Below are positions 39,471 through 49,428 of a stretch of 64,000 bases of DNA, in pieces. Within the stretch, counting starts at the first letter, position 1, and the number at the start of each line of letters is the position of its first letter. A program made the position numbers and the translations under genes. The stretch comes from Xanthomonas indica (GTDB taxonomy: Bacteria; Pseudomonadota; Gammaproteobacteria; Xanthomonadales; Xanthomonadaceae), in the NCBI RefSeq assembly GCF_040529045.1, contig NZ_CP131914.1, forward strand, positions 1,472,501 to 1,536,500. Direction: 5' to 3'. The notes below the pieces were generated by a model that searched no databases, had not been told where the DNA came from, and was given only the letters and a program-made list of their open reading frames with translations.

Positions 39471-40298
39471 ATGAGCGCCCAGCCCGGAACCCTGCACGTC
39501 GTCGCCACGCCGATCGGCAACCTCGCCGACCTGACGCCGCGCGCCCAGGAGACGTTGCGCTCGGTGGCGGCGATCTGCGCCGAGGACACCCGCCGCAGCG
39601 GCCAGTTGCTGGCCCACTTCGGCATCGAGCGGCCGCTGCTGGCGCTGCACGAACACAATGAGGAGGCGCTGTCCCAGCGCATCGTCGCGCGCCTGCTGGA
39701 GGGCCAGTCGCTGGCCCTGGTCAGCGACGCCGGCACCCCGCTGGTCAGCGACCCCGGCTACCGCCTGGTGCGCGCCGCGCGCGCGGCCGGGGTGCGGGTC
39801 AGCCCGGTCCCGGGCGCCTGCGCGGCGATCGCCGCGCTCAGCGTGGCCGGCCTGCCCAGCGACCGCTTCGCCTTCGAGGGCTTCCTGCCGGCCAAGGCCT
39901 CGGCGCGGCGCGAGCGCCTGGTCCGGCTGGCCGGCGAACCACGCACCCTGGTGTTCTACGAAGCCTCGCACCGCATTGCCGAGTCCCTGGCCGACTGCCG
40001 CGCCGCCTTCGGCGACGCCCGCCCGGCGGTGCTGGCGCGCGAACTGACCAAATTGTTCGAGACCGTGCTCGACGGCACCCTGGCCGACCTGCATGCCCGG
40101 GTCGAGGCCGACGACAACCAGCGCAAGGGCGAGTTCGTGCTGATGGTGCAGGGCGCCGGCGACGATGCCGACGCGCAGCTGGCCGAAGGCCGCCGCGTCT
40201 ACGCCAAGCTCAGCGAACACCTGCCGCCGTCCACCGCCGCCAAGCTCGCCGCCGAACTGACTGGCGCTTCGCGCAAGGCCTTGTACGGTGGTGGCTAG
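39471..40298 (+). CDS. rsmI: RsmI, 16S rRNA C1402 2'-O-methyltransferase
   Basis: This 275-residue SAM-dependent methyltransferase of the tetrapyrrole-methylase fold modifies ribosomal RNA at the decoding centre together with RsmH. Motifs are GTLHVVATPIGNLADLTPRA, CAEDTRRSGQLL, ALVSDAGTPLVSDPGYRLV, VPGACAAIAALSVAGL and FYEASHRI. It is normal in length. The last codons overlap the start of a foreign-looking gene that lies between rsmI and rnpB. Its partner enzyme RsmH is encoded three kilobases downstream in the dcw cluster. Confidence 0.96.
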   Translation: MSAQPGTLHVVATPIGNLADLTPRAQETLRSVAAICAEDTRRSGQLLAHFGIERPLLALHEHNEEALSQRIVARLLEGQSLALVSDAGTPLVSDPGYRLVRAARAAGVRVSPVPGACAAIAALSVAGLPSDRFAFEGFLPAKASARRERLVRLAGEPRTLVFYEASHRIAESLADCRAAFGDARPAVLARELTKLFETVLDGTLADLHARVEADDNQRKGEFVLMVQGAGDDADAQLAEGRRVYAKLSEHLPPSTAAKLAAELTGASRKALYGGG

Positions 40299-41031
40299 CA
40301 AGGCGGCACGCCAGAAGGCAAGAGAGTTGGCATGGCTGAACCTCGCAAGGGTGGTCATGCCAGAGGAGATCCCCAAGGGCGTTGTTGAACAACCGGATCC
40401 GCCTGCGCCCGATCTCGTGATCCGCAGCCGCAACACGAACGTTGGTATCGAGGTCACTCAGCTTTTCCAGCGCGACGATCCCGCGTCGCGGTTGCCTGCC
40501 CGTGAAATAGAGGCTGCTCAACGCAACATTCTTGCCGAGGCGAGGACGTTGTATGAGGAGACATACGGCCACCGCTTGTTTGTGAATGTCTCCTTCAACG
40601 GTACGCCGCCCGCAAAAAAACCGGCGGTTCGCGAACTTGTGGCGCTCGTGGAGAGACATCGCACTGATTCGGGAGCGATGTTCCAGGTTCTTGCTCTGGA
40701 TGCCCGTGCGCGGCAACTCCTTCCCCAGTGGCTTCAAGGGCTCACGATATGTACTCAGGAGTCCGATGAGCCCGCGCGCTGGATTGGTGGTTCCGTGTGG
40801 CGCACGCCAAGTTTGACGCAGGATCTGCTGCAGTCCGCTGTCTCAAGAAAGAACAAAAACGTTGAGGGTTACCTGGGGTGCTGTGACCAAGTCTGGCTTC
40901 TGGTTATTTGTGACCTATGGCCGATGGCGGCAAGTTTGGCTGTGCCGCGAAACGCGCATGAATGGCAATTAGAAAGCCGCTTTGCGCGGGTATTGCTGGT
41001 GTCCCGAGAGGGCGATGGCATCCGCTTCTAA
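40288..41031 (+). CDS. Hypothetical protein with nuclease-like D...EVTQ motif (islet gene)
   Basis: I do not recognise this 247-residue protein with certainty. It has no signal peptide and no clear membrane segment. Residues about 40-60 read PDLVIRSRNTNVGIEVTQLFQ, which matches the spacing of a PD-(D/E)XK-type active site (Asp, then Glu-X-Thr/Lys on the next strand). A C-terminal beta-rich part contains VEGYLGCCDQVWLLVICDLWP. The base composition is clearly lower in G+C than its neighbours, and codons such as AAA, TTG and AGA are more frequent, which suggests horizontal transfer. It starts with a GTG inside the rsmI end (GTG at 40288 or 40291) and ends 25 bases before rnpB. A restriction or defence role is possible but unproven. 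Confidence 0.6.
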   Translation: MVASKAARQKARELAWLNLARVVMPEEIPKGVVEQPDPPAPDLVIRSRNTNVGIEVTQLFQRDDPASRLPAREIEAAQRNILAEARTLYEETYGHRLFVNVSFNGTPPAKKPAVRELVALVERHRTDSGAMFQVLALDARARQLLPQWLQGLTICTQESDEPARWIGGSVWRTPSLTQDLLQSAVSRKNKNVEGYLGCCDQVWLLVICDLWPMAASLAVPRNAHEWQLESRFARVLLVSREGDGIRF

Positions 41032-41055
41032 TGGAGAAACATGCGACAATGCGCG

Positions 41056-41428
41056 CGGCGGAGCCGGCCAGACAGTCGCGTCATCCCCTCGCATTTCGGT
41101 GCGGCGGGATGCCGAGGAAAGTCCGGGCTCCATAGGGCAAGGTGCCAGGTAACGCCTGGGCGGCGCGAGCCGACGGACTAGTGCAACAGAAAGATACCGC
41201 CTACGTCTGCGCAAGCAGGCCGGTAAGGGTGAAATGGTGCGGTAAGAGCGCACCGCGAGTCCGGTAACGGACCGGCACGGCAAACCCCACCTGGAGCAAG
41301 ACCAAATAGGGACCTCATGGCGCGGCCCGCGTCGGGTCCGGGTAGGTTGCTTGAGCGTACCGGTGACGGTGCGCCTAGAAGAATGACTGTCCACGACAGA
41401 ACCCGGCTTATCGGCCGGCTCCGCCACC
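41056..41428 (+). ncRNA. rnpB: RNase P RNA, bacterial type A
   Basis: The catalytic RNA of ribonuclease P matures tRNA 5' ends. Conserved stretches are unmistakable: GAGGAAAGTCCGGGCTCC (41110 region, P4 5' strand), CAGAAAGATACCGCC, GTAAGGGTGAAATGGTGCGG, AACCCCACCTGGAGCAAGACCAAATAGG, and at the 3' side CCACGACAGAACCCGGCTTATCGGCC. The ends pair as P1 (GCGGAGCCGGCC with GGCCGGCTCCGC). The T-rich CACCTTCTTCTTTTCC follows and is a plausible terminator tail. GACAAT at 41045, preceded by TGC, is a possible extended -10 box. Boundaries are accurate only to a few bases. Confidence 0.96.
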
Positions 41429-41564
41429 TTCTTCTTTTCCAGACGCGCTCTGGCATTCGCTTGTCCTGCTCGCCGGTCAGGCGCTGACGCCGGCGGCGTC
41501 ATGGGTCCCGGCTTGTCGCCGCCGTCTCCATGTTGCTTCCCTCCACCGTCGCCGTGTTTCCCGT

Positions 41565-41587
41565 GTGGGAGGGACTTCAGTCCCGAC
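41565..41587. repeat. REP-like palindrome (GGGACTTCAGTCCC type), third copy
   Basis: GTGGGAGGGACTTCAGTCCC followed by GAC lies in the gap between rnpB and the NRDE gene. It is the same unit as at 6989-7012. The rest of that gap is unremarkable. Confidence 0.8.
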
Positions 41588-41658
41588 TGCAGCCACCCGA
41601 CGGTCCCGCGCTGTCCGGCCACGCCACCGCCGCCGGGATCGATACCTGAGCGCAGGCG

Positions 41659-42444
41659 TCACTCCTTTCCGGTGTCCGTCCCCAGGTCACGGTTCTCCAG
41701 GCGCGTCTGGCCCAGATACACCCCGTCCGGGCCGAACCGGCGCTCGTGGATCCAGCCGTGGCCGGCGGCGTCCACCGCGACGATGGTGCTGGCGCGGGTG
41801 CCGTAGTCGTGGCCGCGGATGAAGGCCGGCGACAGCCGCCGTTCCAGGTCCGGGCCGACCCCGGTGTCGGGCAGGTCCGCCAAGTCGGCCAGGGTCTCGT
41901 CGGCCAGCGCCCGCCACAGCGGGGCCAGGTCGTCGTCGCCGGCGGCGATCCAGGCGGTCACCGCCGCGCGCAGGCGCAGGGTCTTCGGCCAGGGCGCGTC
42001 GAGCGCGCCGTTGGACATGCCGTGGACGCCGGGCGCCAGGGCGCTGCGGCCGGGCGGGTGGTTGCCCACGTAGGCGGCGCCGGCGGCATCGGCCAGCAGC
42101 AGGTTGAACGGCGGATAGGCGTCGGCGCGCGCCGCCAGCGCGTCGGCAAAGGCCGCGGCCGGCTCCGCGCCGGTCAGGTAGTCGGCGATCAGGGCGCCGC
42201 GCGAGGCGCCGGACATCGCCGCCAGCGGGTCGCGCACGTTGGTGACCACGGCGCAGCGGCCGGCGTCGTCCAGTCCCACCCAGGTGCCGCCGGAGCGCAG
42301 GTCGCGTCCGGCCAGCAGGCGTTGTGCCGGGGCCGGCCAGCGCTGCAGCGGCGCGGTCGGACGGGCGTGGAATTCGTCGCGGTTGCCGACCAGCAGCAAG
42401 CGCCATCGCGGGTGCGCAGCGTGCGCGAGAACGACCAGACACAT
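41659..42444 (-). CDS. NRDE-family (TANGO2-like) protein
   Basis: This 261-residue cytosolic protein is of the NRDE/TANGO2 family, named for the motif seen here as LLVGNRDEFHARP (residues 17-29). Other family marks are GRDLRSGGTWVGLDDAGR, AVVTNVRDP, SRGALIADYL and HGMSNGALDAPWPK. The fold is Ntn-hydrolase-like with Cys2 as the putative nucleophile (MCLVVLAHAAHP). Eukaryotic TANGO2 has been linked to lipid and heme homeostasis; the bacterial role is unclear. It is single and divergent from mraZ. The intervening 326 bp (42445-42770) are comparatively AT-rich and carry the mraZ promoter. Confidence 0.85.
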   Translation of the reverse strand: MCLVVLAHAAHPRWRLLLVGNRDEFHARPTAPLQRWPAPAQRLLAGRDLRSGGTWVGLDDAGRCAVVTNVRDPLAAMSGASRGALIADYLTGAEPAAAFADALAARADAYPPFNLLLADAAGAAYVGNHPPGRSALAPGVHGMSNGALDAPWPKTLRLRAAVTAWIAAGDDDLAPLWRALADETLADLADLPDTGVGPDLERRLSPAFIRGHDYGTRASTIVAVDAAGHGWIHERRFGPDGVYLGQTRLENRDLGTDTGKE

Positions 42445-42659
42445 GCGCCGCAGTGTGCGCGCTTGCGCAACGCGGCGCGAGTGCAGGGGGCATGTCGACG
42501 GCCGGGGACGACCGCCTTAACGCCCCGTACACAGGCCTGAATTTCCGTTCAATCTCAAAATTTGAGACGAAACAGTAACTTGTGGATAAGCCTTGAACAA
42601 GTCTCTAAAGATCGTTGCAAACCATTGATCCCGCTAGCGATTTGCCGCTCGCAAAGTTG

Positions 42660-42687
42660 TTGACAACCCGTTGCGCACTGCTAAGGT
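42660..42687 (+). promoter_or_regulatory. Promoter of the dcw cluster (Pmra)
   Basis: A consensus -35 TTGACA (42660-42665), a 16-bp spacer and the extended -10 TGC-TAAGGT (-10 at 42682-42687) lie about 85 bases before mraZ. This is the best-formed promoter in the window and should drive at least mraZ through ftsW. Confidence 0.75.
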
Positions 42688-42730
42688 GGGCACTTGAGGG
42701 GAAACCGGGTTTTTTGTGGTTTTTCGTGGT
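42686..42730 (+). promoter_or_regulatory. MraZ operator: five G-rich repeats at exact 10-bp period
   Basis: GTGGG, GAGGG, CGGGT, GTGGT and GTGGT start at 42686, 42696, 42706, 42716 and 42726, each separated by five bases. MraZ in E. coli and mycoplasmas binds multiple TGGG-like repeats spaced by about 10 bp in front of its own gene. The array overlaps the -10 box and the probable transcription start, which fits repression. Confidence 0.75.
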
Positions 42731-42770
42731 TCAATGACCGCCCAGGCGGATTCGGAAAGGTGCAGGCGTC

Positions 42771-43217
42771 GTGTTTCAGGGCGAAACCGCAATCACTGTG
42801 GACGACAAGGGGCGTATGGCGGTTCCCACCGCGTACCGCGACCTTGTCGCGCGCGTGAGCGGCAATCGGCTGGTGCTGACCTACAACCCGTTCGAGGCCG
42901 GCTGCCTGTGGCTGTATGCGGAAAAGGAGTGGGAGCGGGTCCGTGACGACGTCATGGCCAAGCCCAACACCCAGCGCGTGGTGCGGGTCCTGCAGCAGAA
43001 GCTGGTGGGTTCGTCGGCCGCGCTGGAGCTGGACGCCAACGCCCGCATCACCATTCCGCCGAGCCATCGCGCCGCGGTGGGCATTGAAAAGCGCGCCGTG
43101 CTGTTGGGCATGGGCGACAAGTTCGAACTGTGGAGCGAGCAGGCTCATCGCGCACTGATCCAGCAGACGTTGTCTGACGAGGATCTGGGCGATGGATTGC
43201 TCGATCTGAAGTTGTGA
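42771..43217 (+). CDS. mraZ: MraZ, transcriptional regulator of the dcw cluster
   Basis: This 148-residue protein has two AbrB-like SpoVT folds, the first around [23 protein letters not shown] (residues 1-23) and the second around [17 protein letters not shown]. It forms a ring and binds repeats upstream of its own promoter. The start codon is GTG with GGAAAGG about ten bases upstream. The stop overlaps the rsmH start (GTGA). The G-rich repeats upstream fit autoregulation. Confidence 0.95.
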   Translation: MFQGETAITVDDKGRMAVPTAYRDLVARVSGNRLVLTYNPFEAGCLWLYAEKEWERVRDDVMAKPNTQRVVRVLQQKLVGSSAALELDANARITIPPSHRAAVGIEKRAVLLGMGDKFELWSEQAHRALIQQTLSDEDLGDGLLDLKL

Positions 43218-44344
43218 GTCGGGGTGTCCGGATGCGCGGACAGGCGCAGGCCGGTCACCTCCCGGTGTCGCAACCATCGGCGGCGCATGTGCCGGTGTTG
43301 TTCGCGCAGGTCCTGGACGGGCTGCAGGTGATCGAAAACGGAATCTATCTGGATGGCACGTTCGGGCGTGGCGGACACGCGCGCGGGGTGCTGCACAAAC
43401 TCGGCCCAGGAGGCCGGCTGCTGGTGATGGACAAGGACCCCGAGGCGATCGCCGAAGCCGAACATGCGTTCGGCGCCGACGCGCGCGTGTCCATCTATCG
43501 CGGCAGCTTCGCCGAACTGGGCCACTGGGACGCCGCGGTCGCCCTGGACGGGGTGCTGTTCGACCTGGGCGTGTCCTCGCCGCAGCTGGACGTGGCCGCG
43601 CGCGGCTTCTCCTTCGGCAAGGACGGCCCGCTGGACATGCGCATGGACCCCGACGCCGGCGAGAGCGCGGCGCAGTGGCTGGCGCGCGCCGACGAGCGCG
43701 AGATCGCCGACGTGCTGTGGACCTACGGTGAAGAGCGGCAGAGTCGGCGCATCGCCCGCGCCATCGTCGCCCGCCGCGAGAAGCAGCCGCTGACCCGCAC
43801 CGCCGAACTGGCCGACCTGATCGCCGGCGTGATGCCGCGCGGTGACAGCAAGACCCACCCGGCCACGCGCAGCTTCCAGGCCATCCGCATCCACATCAAC
43901 CGCGAGCTGGCCGATCTGGAAACCGGCCTGGACGCGGCGCTGGCCCGGCTCAAGCCCGGCGGCCGCCTGGCGGTGATCAGCTTCCACTCGCTGGAAGACC
44001 GCATCGTCAAGCAGTTCATGCAGCGCCACGCCAAGGCGCCGCCGAGCAACCGCCGCCTGCCCGAAGCCACCACCTTCGTGCCGACCCTGCGCCTGCACGG
44101 CGGCGCGATCAAGGCCGACGCCGACGAACTGGCGGTGAACCCGCGCGCGCGCAGCGCGGTGCTGCGGGTGGCCGAGAAGCTGGGAATCGGGAGTCGGGAA
44201 TCGGAAATCGGTAAAGGCGAAAGCAAGAGCGCGCTTCCCGGGACGGAAGGTTTCCGTGCGCAGTCGACCGGCTCTTCCCCATTCCCCATTCCCGTTTCCC
44301 CATTCCCGCCGGCTCATGGCGCGCTCCACAGGAGCGCCCAATGA
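43214..44344 (+). CDS. rsmH: RsmH, 16S rRNA m4C1402 methyltransferase with an extended tail
   Basis: This 376-residue enzyme N4-methylates C1402 of 16S rRNA. Motifs are [29 protein letters not shown] (SAM site), [27 protein letters not shown], and near the end [16 protein letters not shown]. The normal protein would end around [13 protein letters not shown]. The last 50 residues or so are encoded by a heptad element, first [16 protein letters not shown] and finally [12 protein letters not shown], and are probably disordered. The start is GTG at 43214, overlapping the mraZ stop; an ATG at 43232 is an alternative. Its stop overlaps the ftsL start. Confidence 0.94.
   Translation: MSRGVRMRGQAQAGHLPVSQPSAAHVPVLFAQVLDGLQVIENGIYLDGTFGRGGHARGVLHKLGPGGRLLVMDKDPEAIAEAEHAFGADARVSIYRGSFAELGHWDAAVALDGVLFDLGVSSPQLDVAARGFSFGKDGPLDMRMDPDAGESAAQWLARADEREIADVLWTYGEERQSRRIARAIVARREKQPLTRTAELADLIAGVMPRGDSKTHPATRSFQAIRIHINRELADLETGLDAALARLKPGGRLAVISFHSLEDRIVKQFMQRHAKAPPSNRRLPEATTFVPTLRLHGGAIKADADELAVNPRARSAVLRVAEKLGIGSRESEIGKGESKSALPGTEGFRAQSTGSSPFPIPVSPFPPAHGALHRSAQ
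44177..44314. repeat. Inverted heptad element 6 (inside the rsmH end)
   Basis: The left arm (GGGAATC, GGGAGTC, GGGAATC and a decayed unit) and the right arm (CATTCCC units ending CCCGCCGGCTC) lie inside the reading frame of rsmH. The core contains AAAGCAAGAGCG, shared with the minus-strand core of the nusB-thiL element. The ftsL ribosome-binding site (AGGAG) follows the element. Confidence 0.85.
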
Positions 44345-44604
44345 GCCGGCTGCTGCTGCTCGTGCTGCTCGCCTGCACCATTGCCTCGGCGATCGGGGTG
44401 GTGTACATGCGCCATCGCCATCGCCAGTTGTTCGTGGAGCTGTCGCGGCTGGAGCACAACCGCGACGAACTGAACATCGAGTTCGGCCGGCTGCAGCTGG
44501 AGCAGGCGACCTGGGCCGAGAGCAATCGCGTCGACCAGGTCGCGCGCGAGCGGCTGGGGATGAAGTTCCCCGAGACCGGCGACATCGTGGTGGTGCGCCC
44601 GTGA
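44341..44604 (+). CDS. ftsL: Cell division protein FtsL
   Basis: This 87-residue bitopic membrane protein is part of the FtsQLB divisome subcomplex. There is a short start, then a transmembrane helix (about residues 4-22, [19 protein letters not shown]). A periplasmic leucine-zipper-like coiled coil follows ([23 protein letters not shown]) and ends [14 protein letters not shown], the family's conserved tail. The ATG overlaps the rsmH stop and has AGGAG seven bases upstream. The stop overlaps the GTG of ftsI. Confidence 0.93.
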   Translation: MSRLLLLVLLACTIASAIGVVYMRHRHRQLFVELSRLEHNRDELNIEFGRLQLEQATWAESNRVDQVARERLGMKFPETGDIVVVRP

Positions 44605-46457
44605 ACAAGACCGGCCGCAACCGCCCCCGCAGCAACTTCAACCTGCGCGGCCGCCTGGCGCTGGTCGGCGCGGCGCTGGGCCTGTGTTCGGTGACGCTGA
44701 TCGGCCGTGCGGCCTACGTGCAGTTGATCAACAGCGACTTCTACCAGCGCCAGGGCGAAGCGCGCTACCTGCGCGAACTGCCGATCGCCACCTCGCGCGG
44801 CATGATCACCGACCGCAACGGCGAGCCGCTGGCGGTGTCCACGCCGGTGGAATCGATCTGGGTCAACCCGCAGGAACTGCTGCGCAGCCCCGACCGCATC
44901 CCGCAGCTGGCGCAGGCGCTGGAGCTGCCGGTCGACGAACTGACCGCCAAGCTGTCGCAGAAGGCGGACAAGGAGTTCATGTACCTCAAGCGCCGGATCA
45001 ATCCGGACAAGGCGCATGCGGTGGTCGCGCTGGGCATTCCCGGCGTGTTCTCGCAGCGCGAATTCCGCCGCTTCTACCCGCAGGGCGAAGCGATGGCGCA
45101 CGTGCTGGGCTTCACCAACATCGACGACCGCGGCCAGGAAGGGCTGGAGCTGGCGTTCGATTCCTGGTTGCGCGGCAAGCCGGGCGCCAAGCGGGTGATT
45201 CGCGACCGCAAGGGCGCGATCGTCGAGAGCATCGACCTGGTCAAGCCGGCGCAGCCGGGCAAGGACCTGACCCTGAGCATCGACCGCCGCATCCAGTTCC
45301 TGGCCTACAAGGAACTGCGCAACGCGCTGGTCGAGAACAAGGCCGCCGGCGGCTCGATCGTGATCATGGACGTGGCCACTGGCGAGATCCTGGCCATGGT
45401 CAACCTGCCGACCTACAACCCCAATGCGGTCAACGGGGTCAACCCGGACGTGCGCCGCAACCGCGCGGTCACCGACCTGGTCGAGCCGGGCTCGACGATG
45501 AAGCCGCTGACCATCTCCACCGCGCTCAAGGCCGGGGTGGTGACCAAGGACACGCTGATCGACACCAACCCCGGCTACATGTCCGTGGGCCGCTTCACCA
45601 TCAAGGACGTGCCGCGCAACAACGGCGTGCTGACCGTGACCGGGGTGATCACCCGCAGTTCCAACATCGGCGCGGCGAAGATCGCGGCCAAGCTGCCGGA
45701 CCAGACCTTCTACGACCAGGTCCACAGCTACGGCTACGGCAGCTCCCCGCACAGCGGCTTCCCCGGCGAATCGGCCGGCGTGTTCCCGTCGCCGGCGCGC
45801 TGGAGCGGTTCGTCCAAGACCACCATGTCCTACGGCTACGGCCTGTCGGTGACGCCGCTGCAGATCGCCCGTGCCTATTGCGCGCTGGGCAACGGCGGCC
45901 GCCTGGTCACTCCGACCTTCGTCAAGGGCCAGCACGAGGACAGCAAGCAGGTGCTGGACCCGGCGATCGCCAAGGAAGTGGTGGCGATGATGGAGACCGT
46001 GGTCACCCAGGGCGGCGCCAAGGGCGCGGCGATCCTGGGCTACCACGTGGCCGGCAAGACCGGCACCGCGCGCAAGGCCGGCCCCGGCGGCTACGAGCGC
46101 GGCCACTACAACGCGCTGTTCGCGGGCCTGGTGCCGGCGAGCAACCCGCGCTTTGCCACGGTCATCGTCATCAACGACCCGCAGGGCGCCAAGTACTACG
46201 GCGGCCTGGTGTCGGCGCCGGTGTTCCACAACGTGATGGAAGGCGCGCTGCGCCTGATGGACGTGCCGCCGGACGATATCCAGTCGTGGCTGGCCGCACA
46301 GGCCGCCGGCAAGAGCGGCCATGCGCCGCCGCCGGCACCGGTGGAGCCGGATCCGGCCACCGTGCCCGACGCCGCCGCCGAGGTCGATGCCGCGCTGCCC
46401 AGCGCGCGCGCCGTGGCGCCGCCGGCGCCGGCACCGCTGCAGGAGACACGCCAGTGA
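44601..46457 (+). CDS. ftsI: FtsI (PBP3), septal peptidoglycan transpeptidase
   Basis: This 618-residue inner-membrane transpeptidase builds septal wall. One N-terminal membrane helix (about residues 20-40, [17 protein letters not shown]) is followed by the pedestal domain ([17 protein letters not shown]). The transpeptidase domain has Ser298 in [10 protein letters not shown], the SSN triad residue set in [10 protein letters not shown], and AGKTGTARK. The start is GTG overlapping the ftsL stop. The C-terminus is a Pro/Ala-rich extension ([20 protein letters not shown]), longer than in E. coli. It is tightly coupled to murE, which starts with GTG four bases before its end. Confidence 0.96.
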   Translation: MNKTGRNRPRSNFNLRGRLALVGAALGLCSVTLIGRAAYVQLINSDFYQRQGEARYLRELPIATSRGMITDRNGEPLAVSTPVESIWVNPQELLRSPDRIPQLAQALELPVDELTAKLSQKADKEFMYLKRRINPDKAHAVVALGIPGVFSQREFRRFYPQGEAMAHVLGFTNIDDRGQEGLELAFDSWLRGKPGAKRVIRDRKGAIVESIDLVKPAQPGKDLTLSIDRRIQFLAYKELRNALVENKAAGGSIVIMDVATGEILAMVNLPTYNPNAVNGVNPDVRRNRAVTDLVEPGSTMKPLTISTALKAGVVTKDTLIDTNPGYMSVGRFTIKDVPRNNGVLTVTGVITRSSNIGAAKIAAKLPDQTFYDQVHSYGYGSSPHSGFPGESAGVFPSPARWSGSSKTTMSYGYGLSVTPLQIARAYCALGNGGRLVTPTFVKGQHEDSKQVLDPAIAKEVVAMMETVVTQGGAKGAAILGYHVAGKTGTARKAGPGGYERGHYNALFAGLVPASNPRFATVIVINDPQGAKYYGGLVSAPVFHNVMEGALRLMDVPPDDIQSWLAAQAAGKSGHAPPPAPVEPDPATVPDAAAEVDAALPSARAVAPPAPAPLQETRQ

Positions 46458-47938
46458 CCCGCGCCATGTCGCTGTCGCAACTGCTGCCGGGTGTGGCGCT
46501 GTCGCACGATGTGCAGGTGTCCGGGCTGGTCATGGACAGCCGCGCGGTGCGCCCGGGCGATGCCTTCGTGGCGATCGCCGGGTTCGGCGCGCACGGCCTG
46601 GGCTTCGTCGAGCAGGCGCGCGCCAACGGCGCCGTCGCCGTGCTGTACGACCCGCCGGCCCCGGCCGAGCTGCCGGCGCCGGCCGACGCGATCGCGGTGC
46701 CGGGCCTGCGCGCGCGCATGGGCGCGATGGCCGACCAGTTCCACGGCCATCCGTCGCAGACCATGACCATGGTCGGGGTCACCGGCACCAACGGCAAGAC
46801 CTCCACCGTGCAGTTGCTGGCGCAGGCCTGGCACCTGCTGGGCGCGCGCAGCGGCAGCATCGGCACGCTCGGCGCCGGCCTGTACGGGCAGGTGCAGCCG
46901 ACCGGCTTCACCACGCCGCTGGTGCTGCCGCTGCACGCGCTGCTGGCGCAGCTGCGCGACGCCGGCGCGCAGGCGGTGGCGATGGAGGTCAGCTCGCACG
47001 CGCTCGACCAGGGCCGCGTGGACGCGGTGCATTTCGACGTGGCGGTGTTCACCAATCTCACCCGCGACCATCTCGACTACCACGGCGACATGGCCGGCTA
47101 CGGCGCGGCCAAGGCGCGTCTGTTCGCCACGCCGGGGCTGAAGTCGGCGGTGATCAACCTGGACGACGCGTTCGGCCGCGAGTTGCTGGCCAAGTTGGAC
47201 CCGGCGCTGCGCCGCATCGCGGTCAGTTCGCGCGGCCAGGACGGCGCCGAGGTGCGCGCCGAGGCGCTGCGCCTGGACGCGCGCGGCATCGGCTTCACCC
47301 TGGTGATCGGCGAGGAGCGGCATCCGCTGCAGTCGCCGTTGCTGGGCCGTTTCAACGTCGACAACCTGCTGGCCGTGGCCGGCGCGCTGCATGCGTTGGA
47401 CGTGGCGCCGGTGCGCATCGCCGCCACCCTGGCGCAACTGCAGCCGATCCGCGGGCGCATGAACCGGCTCGGCGGCAACGGTGCGCAGCCGCTGGTGGTG
47501 GTCGACTACGCGCACACCCCCGACGCGCTGGAGCAGGCGCTGCAGAGCCTGCGCGCGCACGCGCAGGGCCGCATCACCTGCGTGTTCGGCTGCGGCGGCG
47601 AGCGCGACACCGGCAAGCGTCCGCAGATGGCGGCGATCGCGCAGCGCCTGGCCGAGCGCGTGGTGGTCACCGACGACAACCCGCGTGGCGAGGACGGCGA
47701 TGCCATCGTCGCCGACATCCTGGCCGGCTTCGACGGCATGCAGACGGTGCAGGTGCAGCGCGACCGCGCGCAGGCGATCGCCATGGCGGTCGCCGCCGCC
47801 GGCGCCGAGGACATCGTGCTGATCGCCGGCAAGGGCCACGAGCCCTACCAGGAGATCGCCGGCGTGCGTCATCCGTTCGACGACACCGAGGTCGCCGCGC
47901 AGGCCCTGCGCGCGCATGCGGCGGAGGCGGCCCGATGA
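46454..47938 (+). CDS. murE: MurE, UDP-MurNAc-tripeptide synthetase
   Basis: This 494-residue cytosolic ATP-dependent ligase adds the third stem residue. The ATP site is [12 protein letters not shown], with the central-domain motif [15 protein letters not shown] (carbamylated Lys follows in KARLF). The C-terminal DNPRGEDGD motif marks specificity for meso-diaminopimelate, as in other Gram-negatives. The start is GTG with AGGAGA seven bases upstream; ATG at 46466 is an alternative. It overlaps murF by four bases. Confidence 0.95.
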   Translation: MTRAMSLSQLLPGVALSHDVQVSGLVMDSRAVRPGDAFVAIAGFGAHGLGFVEQARANGAVAVLYDPPAPAELPAPADAIAVPGLRARMGAMADQFHGHPSQTMTMVGVTGTNGKTSTVQLLAQAWHLLGARSGSIGTLGAGLYGQVQPTGFTTPLVLPLHALLAQLRDAGAQAVAMEVSSHALDQGRVDAVHFDVAVFTNLTRDHLDYHGDMAGYGAAKARLFATPGLKSAVINLDDAFGRELLAKLDPALRRIAVSSRGQDGAEVRAEALRLDARGIGFTLVIGEERHPLQSPLLGRFNVDNLLAVAGALHALDVAPVRIAATLAQLQPIRGRMNRLGGNGAQPLVVVDYAHTPDALEQALQSLRAHAQGRITCVFGCGGERDTGKRPQMAAIAQRLAERVVVTDDNPRGEDGDAIVADILAGFDGMQTVQVQRDRAQAIAMAVAAAGAEDIVLIAGKGHEPYQEIAGVRHPFDDTEVAAQALRAHAAEAAR

Positions 47939-49428
47939 AGCGCCTACCGTTGTCGATGATCGCGCACTGGGCCGGCGCCGAGCTGCACGGCGACGACGTG
48001 GCGATCGACGCGATCAGCCACGACACCCGCAGCCTGGCCGCCGGCAGCCTGTACGTGGCGCTGCGTGGCGAGCGTTTCGACGGCCACGCCTTCGTTGCCG
48101 ATGCCGCCGCGCGCGGCGCCAGCGCCTTGCTGGTGGAGCGCGTGCAGCCGCAGATCGAACTGCCGCAGATCGTCGCCGCCGACACCGAGCTGGCGTTGGC
48201 GCGCATCGCCGCCGGCATGCAGCGCGGCCGCGCCACCCGCGTGGCCGCGATCACCGGCAGCAACGGCAAGACCAGCGTCAAGGCACTGCTGCTGGCGATC
48301 CTGCAGCACGCCTGCCGCATCGACGGCGGCAGCGTCTACGCCAATCCCGGCAACCGCAACAACGAGATCGGCCTGCCGCTGGCGGTGATCGAGGCGCCGG
48401 ACGACGCCGACTACGCCATCTACGAAATGGGCGCCGGCAAGCCGGGCGACATCGCCTATCTCACCGACATCGCGCCGCCGCAGGTGTCGCTGGTCAACAA
48501 CATCGCCGCCGCGCACCTGGAGCGCATGGGCAGCCTGCTCGGCGTGGCGCAGACCAAGGGCGCCATCTACACCGCGCTGCCGGCCGACGGCACTGCGGTG
48601 ATCAATGCCGACGATGCCTTCGGCCTGTGGTTCGAGCAGCGCCTGCCGACGGGCGAGGCGCGGCCGCAGGTGCTGCGCTTCGGCCTGCAGCCGGGCGCCG
48701 AGATCGGTGCCGCGCAGGTGCGCATGGCCGCCGATCGTACCCAGTTCGTGCTGACCACCCCGCGTGGCGATGTCGAGGCGACGCTGCCGCTGCCGGGCCG
48801 GCACAACCTGCAGAACGCCCTGGCCGCCGCCGCGCTGGCGCTGGCGCTGGGCGTGGCGCCGGCACGCATCGCCGGCGGCCTGGCGCAGGTGCAGCCGGTC
48901 CCCGGTCGGCAGATCACCCACGTGCTGCCCAACGGCGCGGTGCTGATCGACGACAGCTACAACGCCAACCCCGGCTCGCTGGCCGCGGCGATCGACGCGC
49001 TGGCCGCAGCCGGCGGCGAGCGCTGGCTGGTGCTGGGCGACATGCGCGAACTCGGCGCCGGCGCCGAAGCGCTGCACGCCAGCGGCGGCCGCCGGGCACG
49101 CGATGCCGGGCTGACCCGGCTGTATGCGCTGGGGCCGCTCAGCGCCCACGCCGCGCAGGCCTTCGGCGAGAACGGCCGGGTGTTCGACAGCCACGCGGCG
49201 CTGATCGAGGCGCTGCAGCGCGACCTGGCGGCCGTGGCCGGCACGCGACAAACGCAGGATCAAGAGCAGGAAGTGAAGCAGATGCATGAGACCACCGGCG
49301 CGCCGTCCCATGGCGCGCTCCAGCCGGCCGCGGCCACGCTCCTCGTCAAGGGCTCGCGCGGCAGCGCCATGGACACCGTGGTGCGTGCGCTGCTGAACCA
49401 GGCACAGGAGGCGCCGCATGCTGCTTGA
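47935..49428 (+). CDS. murF: MurF, D-alanyl-D-alanine-adding ligase
   Basis: This 497-residue ligase adds D-Ala-D-Ala to the muropeptide. Motifs are [71 protein letters not shown] and the C-terminal [14 protein letters not shown]. The segment between the last domain and LVKGSRG carries an unusual polar insertion ([20 protein letters not shown]), and its DNA faintly resembles the cores of the heptad elements. The ATG overlaps the murE stop (ATGA). The gene overlaps mraY by 11 bases. Confidence 0.95.
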   Translation: MKRLPLSMIAHWAGAELHGDDVAIDAISHDTRSLAAGSLYVALRGERFDGHAFVADAAARGASALLVERVQPQIELPQIVAADTELALARIAAGMQRGRATRVAAITGSNGKTSVKALLLAILQHACRIDGGSVYANPGNRNNEIGLPLAVIEAPDDADYAIYEMGAGKPGDIAYLTDIAPPQVSLVNNIAAAHLERMGSLLGVAQTKGAIYTALPADGTAVINADDAFGLWFEQRLPTGEARPQVLRFGLQPGAEIGAAQVRMAADRTQFVLTTPRGDVEATLPLPGRHNLQNALAAAALALALGVAPARIAGGLAQVQPVPGRQITHVLPNGAVLIDDSYNANPGSLAAAIDALAAAGGERWLVLGDMRELGAGAEALHASGGRRARDAGLTRLYALGPLSAHAAQAFGENGRVFDSHAALIEALQRDLAAVAGTRQTQDQEQEVKQMHETTGAPSHGALQPAAATLLVKGSRGSAMDTVVRALLNQAQEAPHAA

